Shown here: positions 1 to 7,688 of the stretch, in pieces
Layout of the letters: every line of letters starts with the position of its first letter
Position numbering within the stretch: the first letter of the stretch is position 1
Notes under the pieces: generated by a model
The model's input: only the letters and a program-made list of their open reading frames with translations
Told to the model about the DNA's origin: nothing
The model's database searches: none
Translations under genes and position numbers: made by a program
Source: G963663365 sp963663365
Lineage (GTDB): Bacteria; Hinthialibacterota; Hinthialibacteria; Hinthialibacterales; G963663365
Direction of reading: 5' to 3'
NCBI GenBank assembly: GCA_963663365.2
Contig: CAXXIH010000004.1
Span: forward strand, 930,001-994,000
Length of the DNA stretch: 64,000 nucleotides

Positions 1-130
1 CGCGTCGCATGCCTTTGCCCAGGACAACGTTTGGGAGTCGAAGACGGACAAACGGCGGCCTGGGTAAATGTCCAAAAACATCCTAAGCGCTGTAAGTGCG
101 AGGCAAATCCATCTTTTCTACTTTCACCTC

Positions 131-991
131 TCTCCTCTCTACTCTCTCGCCGCCCACGGCGGCGCGCAGGGTGCCGACCCGTTAAATCCCCCGAATAAAC
201 TTTGAAATCGTGGGCCGTTAGGCTTCTTGCCCACCGGGGTACCCGGGCGTACCCTTCATTCTTCTTTCGTGCTTTCGTGATTCAAATGTCTAACTCCCCC
301 GTCTCCTTACTACTCTCTACTTTCTCGCCGCCAACGGCGGCGCGGGAGGGCGACGCTCCTGCGGAGCCGCTGTTTGCTATACATACAACTGTATCTCCCC
401 ACCCACCAACTCCCTCAAACACCCACACCAAGCACCGTAGGTGCGGCCAGGTAATAGCCTCGGCTTAGCATGAGACGGTCGAAGACCGGCGAAGGCGTAA
501 GCCGGGGTAGAATGTCTTTTCTAATTCCTAAGCGCTGTAAGCGCGCAAGGAAAAATAACTCTGTATCGGCGTGCAGGATGCTGATTGGGCAACTTTTTCG
601 AATATACTTTGAAATCGTGGGCTTTTAGGCATCAGGTCCCGCCCGGCCATGGGCTCTACTTTCTCCTCTCTCCTCTCTCGCCGCCCACGGCGGCGCGCAG
701 GGTGCCGACCCGTTAAATCCCCCGAATAAACTTTGAAATCGTGGGCCGTTAGGCTTCTTGCCCACCGGGGTACCCGGGCGTGCCCTTCATTCTTATTTCG
801 TGCTTTCGTGATTCAAATGTCTAACTCCCCCGTCTCCTTACTACTCTCTACTTTCTCGCCGCCAACGGCGGCGCGGGAGGGCGACGCTCCTGCGGAGCCG
901 CTGTTTGCTATACATACAACTGTATCTCCCCACCCACCAACTCCCTCAAACACCCACACCAAGCACCGTAGGTGCGGCCAGGTAATAGCCT
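131..991. repeat. 531-bp tandem duplication of intergenic repeat modules
   Basis: The stretch 131-470 recurs almost unchanged at 662-991, an offset of 531 bp. Each copy holds the same short palindromic modules found elsewhere in the window: a GCGC-TTACAGCGC-type hairpin, a text ending in the block around CACCGGGGTACCCGGGC, and the GCACC-TACGGTGC hairpin. The second copy is interrupted at 991/992 by an IS110-family element and resumes at 4772, so the first copy gives the uninterrupted sequence. Bases 1-75 match the reverse complement of 40800-40870. Open frames in this DNA are by-products of the repeats; no gene is supported. Confidence 0.85.
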
Positions 992-1209
992 ATAACTTCT
1001 CACCTTAGTTATCGGATTCAAATATAGATTGATGTTATTCACATGCGGCGCGTTTGCGTCACCTGTGGATAAATCACCCGATTTATGTTCCAATGCCCGC
1101 CTCCGGCGCGGGGTAGCTCGGCAAATAGCTGTCGTTCATGACTTGCCGGGGATGGCTCCCCGCGCCGGTTATCAGACTCATCACTGACTCATTGGGAACG
1201 GGTTTGTTA
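992..1209 (+). ncRNA. candidate IS110 bridge RNA region (left non-coding end, broken)
   Basis: IS110 elements encode a bridge RNA in the non-coding end before the transposase. Here that end is 992-1209 plus 2314-2360, split by an IS630 insertion at a TA. An 11-bp perfect stem (1103-1113 with 1158-1168) encloses a loop holding AATAGCT (1124-1130) and GCCGGGG (1145-1151). The first resembles the left target flank (AATAGCC); the second can pair with the right flank CCTCGGC, with one G-T wobble. Further on, GGAAC (1195-1199) and the rejoined GTTAAC resemble the element's own right and left ends. The layout, target loop then donor loop, fits the IS621 model, but the matches are short and this is inference. 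Confidence 0.45.
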
Positions 1210-2311
1210 GAGGGATCTTCATATTAACTGTCCGATTGAAGCCGTTCTCTTGTTGTCCTCGGGGTGGGTAATAACATCGAGGAGAGCGGTGTCGAGGCGT
1301 TGAATCAACGCGTCACGATCCTTGCAGTGCACATTGGTAAACCAGCGTGCCTTGAGGACGCGCCAGATGCGTTCGATGGGGTTCAAATCCGGGGAATAAG
1401 GCGGGAGGTAGACCGGTTCAAAGAAATGCCAGTTGGTGGATTTTCGATGATGCCAAGAAGCGTTATCCAGAATGAGGATATTCCGCTTGCGCTGAGGATG
1501 AATCATTCGATGCGCTTCGTCTAAAAACGCTTGGAATACATCACTGTCCACATGACTGGCTTCAATCGCGAAAAATTCTCCAGTCCGAGGCGCCACCATT
1601 CCCAAGGCATTCATTCGAATGTGGTCGCCATTGTGGGTGACGCGTGTCTTTCTCCCTTTTTTGTCCCAACGCTGCCGCGAGCGCGACTCGCCTTCAAACC
1701 CCGATTCATCCGCAAACCAGAGTTCAACGTCGGGATTCTCACTCAGCTCCCGCAATGTCTCACGAAAAGCCTGGCGTTTCTCTTCATCTTGACGGTCCGG
1801 CCAGGGCTGAGGCACTTTCAACGTAAAATCATTTTCATGAAAAAAACGTAAAACCGTATTGTACGAGCATTCGATCTGGTAAGTCTCTCGTAGAAAACCG
1901 TGAAAATTCCGAGCCGTCCAGAAGGTGCGAGCCACCTTTTCGGGGTGATCCAGCACTTCCAGCAATTCATTTTCCTGATTCGGATCAATACACTTGGGAC
2001 GTCCACGGCCCGGCTTGGGAATCAGCCCATCAATCCCGCATTCATTAAACGCCTGAATCCAGCGTCGAAGGTTTCGTTCGCCAATCACAAGCGCTTTGCA
2101 GACCTGATCCCGGGGAATCCCGGTAATCAATAACTGCATCGCCGTACAGCGCGTGTTCATCTCAAACGTACCCACCCGTGACGCCTCTTTCAGCTCCTCA
2201 CACGTCGCGTTCTCTGGATTGGGTTCCAAGCGTGTACGGCACATGCTGGTACCTTGACAGCAACCCTCCATAAGATCTAGGGGAAACGGACAATTCTTTT
2301 GAGGATCCCTC
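1210..2311 (-). mobile_element. IS630-family element, copy 1, inserted in the IS110 leader
   Basis: A TA dinucleotide flanks the element on both sides (1208-1209 and 2312-2313), the duplication expected for IS630/Tc1-mariner transposition. The ends are inverted repeats beginning GAGGGATC and containing a conserved TGTCCG about 20 bases in. The element is 1102 bp with one transposase gene on the minus strand. Removing it with one TA rejoins the IS110 leader as GTTTGTTAACCG. It is clearly different in sequence from the second IS630 element at 3078-4225. Confidence 0.85.
1219..2244 (-). CDS. IS630-family transposase
   Basis: DDE transposase that cuts and inserts its element at TA sites. The N-terminal part carries helix-turn-helix DNA-binding segments (ERNLRRWIQAFNECGIDGL). 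The catalytic core shows the three acidic positions in WFADESGFEGE, ILILDNASWHH and LPPYSPDLNPIERIW. An ATG at 2244 is chosen because it lines up with the start of the second IS630 transposase (Met-Cys-Arg against Met-Ala-Arg) and has AAGG eight bases upstream; an ATG at 2271 would add nine residues. The frame is intact at about 341 residues, the normal size for the family, so the enzyme may be functional. Confidence 0.9.
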   Translation of the reverse strand: MCRTRLEPNPENATCEELKEASRVGTFEMNTRCTAMQLLITGIPRDQVCKALVIGERNLRRWIQAFNECGIDGLIPKPGRGRPKCIDPNQENELLEVLDHPEKVARTFWTARNFHGFLRETYQIECSYNTVLRFFHENDFTLKVPQPWPDRQDEEKRQAFRETLRELSENPDVELWFADESGFEGESRSRQRWDKKGRKTRVTHNGDHIRMNALGMVAPRTGEFFAIEASHVDSDVFQAFLDEAHRMIHPQRKRNILILDNASWHHRKSTNWHFFEPVYLPPYSPDLNPIERIWRVLKARWFTNVHCKDRDALIQRLDTALLDVITHPEDNKRTASIGQLI

Positions 2312-3077
2312 TAACCGTTTTAGGCTGGTCGCGATGAGTCCACACGAAGGAGAGGTTACCATGAAAAAAAGTCTATTCTTAGGTGTGGATGTGGGGATGG
2401 AAGAACATGCCTGCTGCCTGCTCGATGCCGAACGCACGGTGTTGTGGGAGGCGCGGATCGTCAACACGCATGATGGCTGCCAAGAGATTCTTGCCGCTTT
2501 GAAAAAGTGGGAGAAAAAGGGATTTGAGATTTGGGTAGGAATGGAGGGACGCGGCGGGTATGCCTCGCCCTTGGATGGCCATATCTGCGCGGCGGGCCAC
2601 AAACTGGTCAACATTTTACCATCGCAAATGAAAAGGTATCGGGAACTGAGCCAACATCAACCGGATAAAGATGACGAACTCGATGCGTGTTTGTTGGCCG
2701 AATTTCTGATGTGGCAGGTGCGGGAAGGCCGGGTTCGTGTAGAAAAGAAACTCGATCCTTACTTTCAATCATTGAAAGAGGCCGGACGGGGATTCCAAGA
2801 TATGACCGAAGAAAAGGTGCGCATTCAAAATCAACTCGTCAGTCATGTCCACACCTACTGGCCGGAATTAATGGAGAAGGGCCGTTATTTCAGCACGACC
2901 GATGCACGGGGCTTGTTAGCGATTTTGAAAGAATACGCCACTCCGGCGGCGGTAAGCCGTACGGGCGTCAAACAATTGAATAAGATTTTAACGAAAGCGA
3001 TGCGGCACGACCAAACCGAACTCGCTGAACGGCTGGTTTGCGATGCGCGGCGGATCCGGAAGTGGGCGCAGCCTTTA

Positions 3078-4225
3078 GAGTGTTTCTCGAAAGTTTTTTC
3101 CTTTTAAGTGAGTCTGTCATAAATCGGTTTTCATGGTACAGGTCTTCTGGTTGCCTTCTTGCCGATCCATCAACCAGCAAAGCGCCTGATCGAGTCTCTC
3201 CATGAGTTCATCCCGGGTTTTGGCGACAAAATCCGCGAACCATTCGGCTTTGAGAAGGAGCCAGAGTCTTTCAATCGGATTAAGATCCGGGGAATACGGA
3301 GGTAGAAACATCGGTTCAAAGCGTCCCCAACGCAAAGAACTTCGTTTATGCCAGGAAGCGTTGTCCACAATCAGAATCTGGCGCTTTCGTTTGAGAGCCA
3401 AATCCTGGTTGGCGTGATTCAAAAAACACTGGAAAACCTCCGTGTCTGAATGCGTGAATTCAAGTGCGTAGGCTTCACCCGTCCGGGGGCAAATAATCCC
3501 CGTAATGTTCATCCGGATGTGGTCGCCATTCTTCGTGGTCCGAGTCTTGGAACCCTTGGGCGCCCAGCGCCGCCGGGGTCGTGGGTCTCCCTCCACACCA
3601 CATTCATCGCCAAACCAAAGTTCAATATCCGGGTCTTCCGAGAGTTGTTTCAGCTTGTCGCAGAAGGCTTTTCGCGCCTCTTCATCTTGGCGGTCCGGCC
3701 AGGGTTGAGGGACTTTCAACGCAAAATTCTGATCGTGAAGAAAACGAATGACCGTGCTGTAGCCAACCTCGATCTCGAACTGCTCGCAGATGTAGCCATG
3801 AAACTTCACCCCTGTCCAATGAACTTGATCCGCTTGCTCGGGGTTCGTTAAAACCTCACGCAAATCTTCGTGAATTTCCTCGGGAATCTTACTCGGACGG
3901 CCCTCACGAGGTTCCTCAAGTAATCCGTCAATGCCTTGTTCGTTGAAGGCCTTTATCCAATTACGCAACGCACGGTCACTCACGCCAAACAGTTTCGCCA
4001 TGCTCTTGCATCCAAAGCCCATGACCAAGCCGATGATGGCCCGAAATCGATTATGTTCACGTTGCGTACGCGCACACTTCGCCGCAATCTCGAGTTCTTC
4101 CATCGAGGCGTTCTCTGCATTCACTGTCAGTGCTACGCGTGCCATCAAACGTAGATAAGCACAAACCGAACAACGGATCTACGGGAAAAACCTACTCAAA
4201 CGGAAAAAACTTTCGAGAGATGCTC
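3078..4225 (-). mobile_element. IS630-family element, copy 2, inserted in the IS110 transposase gene
   Basis: Flanking TA dinucleotides lie at 3076-3077 and 4226-4227. The terminal inverted repeats share the block TCTCGAAAGTTTTTTCC, preceded by GAG with two or three mismatches between ends. The element is 1148 bp with one minus-strand transposase gene. Its insertion interrupts the IS110 transposase between codons for Leu and Asp without other loss of sequence. Confidence 0.9.
3117..4145 (-). CDS. IS630-family transposase
   Basis: DDE transposase of about 342 residues. It has an N-terminal helix-turn-helix (SDRALRNWIKAFNEQGIDGL) and the acidic triad in WFGDECGVEGD, ILIVDNASWHK and LPPYSPDLNPIERLW. 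The ATG at 4145 is used rather than the TTG one codon upstream. It resembles the transposase at 1219-2244 throughout, but differs at many positions and has its own terminal repeats, so the two elements are related species and not recent duplicates. Frame and motifs are intact. Confidence 0.9.
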   Translation of the reverse strand: MARVALTVNAENASMEELEIAAKCARTQREHNRFRAIIGLVMGFGCKSMAKLFGVSDRALRNWIKAFNEQGIDGLLEEPREGRPSKIPEEIHEDLREVLTNPEQADQVHWTGVKFHGYICEQFEIEVGYSTVIRFLHDQNFALKVPQPWPDRQDEEARKAFCDKLKQLSEDPDIELWFGDECGVEGDPRPRRRWAPKGSKTRTTKNGDHIRMNITGIICPRTGEAYALEFTHSDTEVFQCFLNHANQDLALKRKRQILIVDNASWHKRSSLRWGRFEPMFLPPYSPDLNPIERLWLLLKAEWFADFVAKTRDELMERLDQALCWLMDRQEGNQKTCTMKTDL

Positions 4226-4771
4226 TAGACGTTGCTGTCACGGTTGTTAAAACCATGGCCGCGACCTTGGAGTATTTGCTGACGATTTGTCAACAAATGG
4301 AAAAAGTCTTGCACGAGTTGCTGCTCAAACATCCGTTCGGGGAATGGTTGTTGGAACAACCGGGGATCGGCGTACGGACTGCGGCTTGTTTCATGGGTGA
4401 AGCCGGCGACTTGAGCCGTTTCGATTGTGAAGAACAACTGGCGCGGTGTGCGGGCCATGGCCCGGTCAAAGATCAAAGCGGAAAATCGGCTGCGCGTTAC
4501 TACGACGGTCACCGTTACAATCACCGCTTGAAACGGATTCTTCTTTTAATGGCTCAATGCCGGTCTCAACACGATCCGGAGTCACGCGCTTATGTTCAAA
4601 ATCGAAAACAAGGAAGCAAAGGGTATTGGGGGCTGATCAAAAAACTCGCGCGGCATCTGCTGCGATTTCTGTGGAAAAACTGGGTAAAAATTGTGGAAAA
4701 CCCAAAGGCGGCCGTCCAAGCATAATGTTAAAAAACTCCCAAACCACCCTTCCGCCTTGATAGGAACTCCT

Positions 4772-4860
4772 CGGCTTAGCATGAGACGGTCGAAGACCGG
4801 CGAAGGCGTAAGCCGGGGTAGAATGTCTTTTCTAATTCCTAAGCGCTGTAAGCGCGCAAG
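4772..4860. repeat. right half of the repeat copy interrupted by IS110
   Basis: This matches 461-548 almost base for base and is the continuation of the second tandem copy after the IS110 insertion. The same text, uninterrupted and in reverse orientation, is also seen at about 47500-47600. Identity ends near 4860. The next hundred bases up to the flagellin stop codon show nothing recognisable. Confidence 0.85.
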
Positions 4861-4968
4861 AATTGAAACCATGAAACGCTTTCGGTATACATTATTTAGA
4901 ACAACCCTGCTCCATCCACGTTTTTATTTACTATAAATCACTCTCCGCGTAAAAAACGCGATCCGCAC

Positions 4969-7407
4969 TTACCCCAAAAGCCCTGTAAACATCGAATTCT
5001 GGAGCCGGTTGCTTTGTGTTAAGACCGCAATGTTGGCCTGAAGCAACAGCTGTGCGTTTGCGTAGTTTGTCGATTCTTGGGCATAGTCTGCATCGCTGAT
5101 CCGCGAAAAACTGGAAGTCAGATTTTCGGCCGCAACCGAAAGATTATTGACCGTACTTTCAGCGCGATTTTGGAAAGCGCCCAGACGTGACCGCGTTTGA
5201 TTAACTTGATCGATAGCCGCGTCAATAATCTCCAAAGCCTGATTGGCTCCTGAGACTGTGGTGATATCGATATCCGCGACCGTTTGGCCTTCGCCCAAAC
5301 CGAGCGCATTCGCGCTGATATCGCCGAATGATATCCCCATCCGCTGATTGGCGTATGCGCCGACTTGGAAATTCGCAGTCGAGTTAACCGAACTGATAAC
5401 CACTGTCTGGGCATTGGCCGTGCCCACGCCTGGAACATCGACAATCGCATCGAAATCGACCGTAAGCGTCTCGGCAACTCCACTCGAACGGCCGCTGGTA
5501 AAAGTCACATCTTGATCCCCATTCTGAAATGTGACTGCTGCGCCGCCATTCAGGGAACCCACATACTGGGAGGATTCAGCCGCCAAAAGATCCTGGCCGA
5601 CACTCAGGTTGGAGCCGATACGTAGCGTGATTTCCTGAGTATCGCCAAAGGGTCCGGCATCCGGACCGCGCAAAGTCGCCACCTGCCCGGCCTCAACCAG
5701 CTGTGCCGGGCCACCCCCAATCGATACAGTCGCGCGTTCCGCATTTCCTTCTCTTACAACCGTATCCCCTGCCGCAATGGTCCCGAAATCGTTTCCGCCG
5801 GGCGTGTTATCGTTTACCACCAAGGTGAAGCCGGTTTGAGAACCGGTGGTTGCCAAATCATCCGTAACCGTGATCGTGCCATTGCCGGACAGCGTTGCCG
5901 TGGCATCGGTAAAACCGCTCTGATTACCCGCCCCGCCTGCGGCCAAGGTGTTGTCGCGAACATTGAGCTCGGCAATCAGATCGTCCAGCGTCGCCGCCGT
6001 GCCGTTGCCAACCGCTCCATCCCCTCCAGCCGCTGCAATCGTGATTTGGCTTTGAAAGGTCGTCCCATCGGCGTTTGTGCCCTGGACCGTAATGGTATCT
6101 CCCGCCGCCAAGGTTGCCCCGCCAAAGGTTGCGCCCACCAGCTCGGTTGTGCCGGTAGCCGCCGCACCGCCCGGCCCAGCAAAACCGGTTGTGGATTGCA
6201 CCTGCCTTTGCTGAGCGGCTTGCACACTGGTCACATTGATGGCGAACTGGCCTGTATCGAAAGTCGATCCGGTCAGGGCGTTCAGATTATTCCCAATCTG
6301 CGCTCCCGTCGCTTGGCCGTTTACTTCGGCCTGACGCGTAATCCCGGCCTGAGTTTGTGTATCCCCGGCCGCATTCTGCACCGTAAACTCGACATTAAAC
6401 TCCGAGATGACTTCTCCCCCGCCTGAAACAAACTCAACCCGCCCGGTCGTGGCATTGAGTCTTACATTTGTTTCCCCAACATTGGTTCCTGCTGCGGAGT
6501 CCACCCCGGCAGTAGCCTCGGCCTGATCGATGGCTTGTTGGATGGCATCGGTCAGACTCGTATTCGCTCCGCCGCCTCCGGCCAGGTCTGTACCTGCACT
6601 AATCTGAAGACTGCCCGTAAAGGCCGTTGTCCCGTCAGCCAGCACACCGCTAAAGGTGATCGTGCCTCCGGCCTGCAAGGTCGCACCATTGAAAGTCTGA
6701 TCGGTCAGGGCCGTCCCCGCGCCTGCTGCCCCGCCTCCACCGGCCGAGTCAATGAACTGGCCGGTCGTCACAGCGATATCGGTGGCGTTTTGAATACCGA
6801 CATTAATGGTCTGGGTGTTCCCGGTTCCGTCATTTGTAAGAATCTGGGCATTGCCTTCCCGGGTCTGTGTGATCTGAAGAAAATTCGTCCCTGTCGAAAG
6901 AGTCGAAGCCCCGGGACCGCCGCTGATATTCACACCCAGATCTTCCTGGCCACTGGCGATATTCGCCGTCGCCGAAAAATCCCCGTTGAGCAGACGGTTC
7001 GTGCCGAACTGGGTCGTATCCGCAATTCGGTTGATTTCGTCGATATTCTGGAAAACCTCTGACTGTAAGGCCTGACGGGCGGAGGAATCATAGATCCCGG
7101 TATTGGCCGCCTGCAAAGCCAAGTCCCGGATACGCATCAGATTATCTGTCGTGCTATCCAGGGCTTGGTCAGCCACATTAACCACATTCATGCTGTCCTG
7201 GGCATTGCCGATGGCCTGATTCAGTGCCCGTAACTGAGACTGCAAGCGCGATGCCACTGAAAGCCCCGCTGCATCGTCTGCTGCACGGTTAATGCGCAAC
7301 CCGCTCGAAAGCCGTTCTTGAGCGCGGCCCAACTGCTTTGTGACCAGATTATTGAGATTGCGGATCGCCTGCGATCCAAGATTGTTGTTGATACGGTTGA
7401 TACCCAT
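4969..7407 (-). CDS. Flagellin, very long form (812 residues)
   Basis: Structural protein of the flagellar filament. The N-terminal D0/D1 region is classical (GINRINNN, RLSSGLRINRAADDAAGL, RIRDLALQAANTG), as is the C-terminal region (ESTVNNLSVAAENLTSSFSR, then a final GLLG). Between them lie about 500 residues of Gly/Thr/Ala-rich sequence with repeated blocks such as FSGVLADGTT and FDTGQFAINV, which would form the surface-exposed domains. Ordinary flagellins have 270-550 residues. The start is the ATG at 7407, with GGGAG seven bases upstream; the frame extends further only through a GTG without a site. It lies about 280 bp downstream of a related flagellin in the same direction. No other flagellar genes are in the window. 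Confidence 0.93.
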   Translation of the reverse strand: MGINRINNNLGSQAIRNLNNLVTKQLGRAQERLSSGLRINRAADDAAGLSVASRLQSQLRALNQAIGNAQDSMNVVNVADQALDSTTDNLMRIRDLALQAANTGIYDSSARQALQSEVFQNIDEINRIADTTQFGTNRLLNGDFSATANIASGQEDLGVNISGGPGASTLSTGTNFLQITQTREGNAQILTNDGTGNTQTINVGIQNATDIAVTTGQFIDSAGGGGAAGAGTALTDQTFNGATLQAGGTITFSGVLADGTTAFTGSLQISAGTDLAGGGGANTSLTDAIQQAIDQAEATAGVDSAAGTNVGETNVRLNATTGRVEFVSGGGEVISEFNVEFTVQNAAGDTQTQAGITRQAEVNGQATGAQIGNNLNALTGSTFDTGQFAINVTSVQAAQQRQVQSTTGFAGPGGAAATGTTELVGATFGGATLAAGDTITVQGTNADGTTFQSQITIAAAGGDGAVGNGTAATLDDLIAELNVRDNTLAAGGAGNQSGFTDATATLSGNGTITVTDDLATTGSQTGFTLVVNDNTPGGNDFGTIAAGDTVVREGNAERATVSIGGGPAQLVEAGQVATLRGPDAGPFGDTQEITLRIGSNLSVGQDLLAAESSQYVGSLNGGAAVTFQNGDQDVTFTSGRSSGVAETLTVDFDAIVDVPGVGTANAQTVVISSVNSTANFQVGAYANQRMGISFGDISANALGLGEGQTVADIDITTVSGANQALEIIDAAIDQVNQTRSRLGAFQNRAESTVNNLSVAAENLTSSFSRISDADYAQESTNYANAQLLLQANIAVLTQSNRLQNSMFTGLLG

Positions 7408-7688
7408 AAGCAACTCCCGTTTGGCTCTTGTGGCGGCGTAATGCACCGCGCTGGTTTCTATGGAGGGTGCCGGAGGTCATGCGCATAGCAGACCGGCCCG
7501 TCACCCCGCTCAACCGCGAATGCACGCTGTTTCTTGAGTTGCTACGATGCTCTGCCTTTGATGTGAAACAGCCGAACAAACCCGATTTTATCCTGATTTA
7601 CTATTAATTGAACAGTCTTCTTTCTCAGTTTTTTCCTTGGCACTCGTTAACATCCGCTCCGGTATTGGACCCCGGAATCAAAAAACGC

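Larger units (their letters stand above)
2361..4725 (+). pseudogene. IS110-family transposase, split by an IS630 insertion
   Basis: The N-terminal RuvC-like DEDD half is read from 2361 (start LGVDVGMEEHACCLLD; GGAGAGG ribosome site just upstream). Its native sequence stops at 3077, although the frame reads into the insertion until 3107. The C-terminal half resumes at 4228 and contains LLEQPGIGVRTAACFMGEAG and the GPVKDQSGKS segment of the family's serine domain. Deleting 3078-4225 plus one TA joins Gln-Pro-Leu to Asp-Val-Ala in the same frame and gives an uninterrupted protein of about 404 residues. The gene was therefore intact until the insertion, which looks recent. As it stands it encodes no complete recombinase. 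Confidence 0.9.
992..4771 (+). mobile_element. IS110-family insertion sequence, disrupted by two IS630-family elements
   Basis: The boundaries come from comparison with the uninterrupted repeat at 441-480. There GGTAATAGCCT runs straight into CGGCTTAGC. Here the same left half ends at 991 and the right half starts at 4772, with CCT present at both junctions (989-991 and 4769-4771). A shared CT-type core without terminal inverted repeats is the insertion style known for IS110/IS621 elements. Subtracting the two IS630 insertions and their TA duplications leaves about 1.53 kb, a normal IS110 length. The order is a non-coding left end of about 265 nt, the transposase gene, then a short right end. 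Confidence 0.85.

Noticed and set aside
202..1093. Open frames of 60-90 codons in the duplicated repeat region
   Set aside because: They follow repeat boundaries, start on TTG or GTG without ribosome sites, and occur identically in both copies; they are products of the repeats.
5118..7062. Open frames of up to 196 codons antisense to the first flagellin
   Set aside because: They arise from the Gly/Ala/Thr-rich coding bias of the flagellin and encode no recognisable protein.
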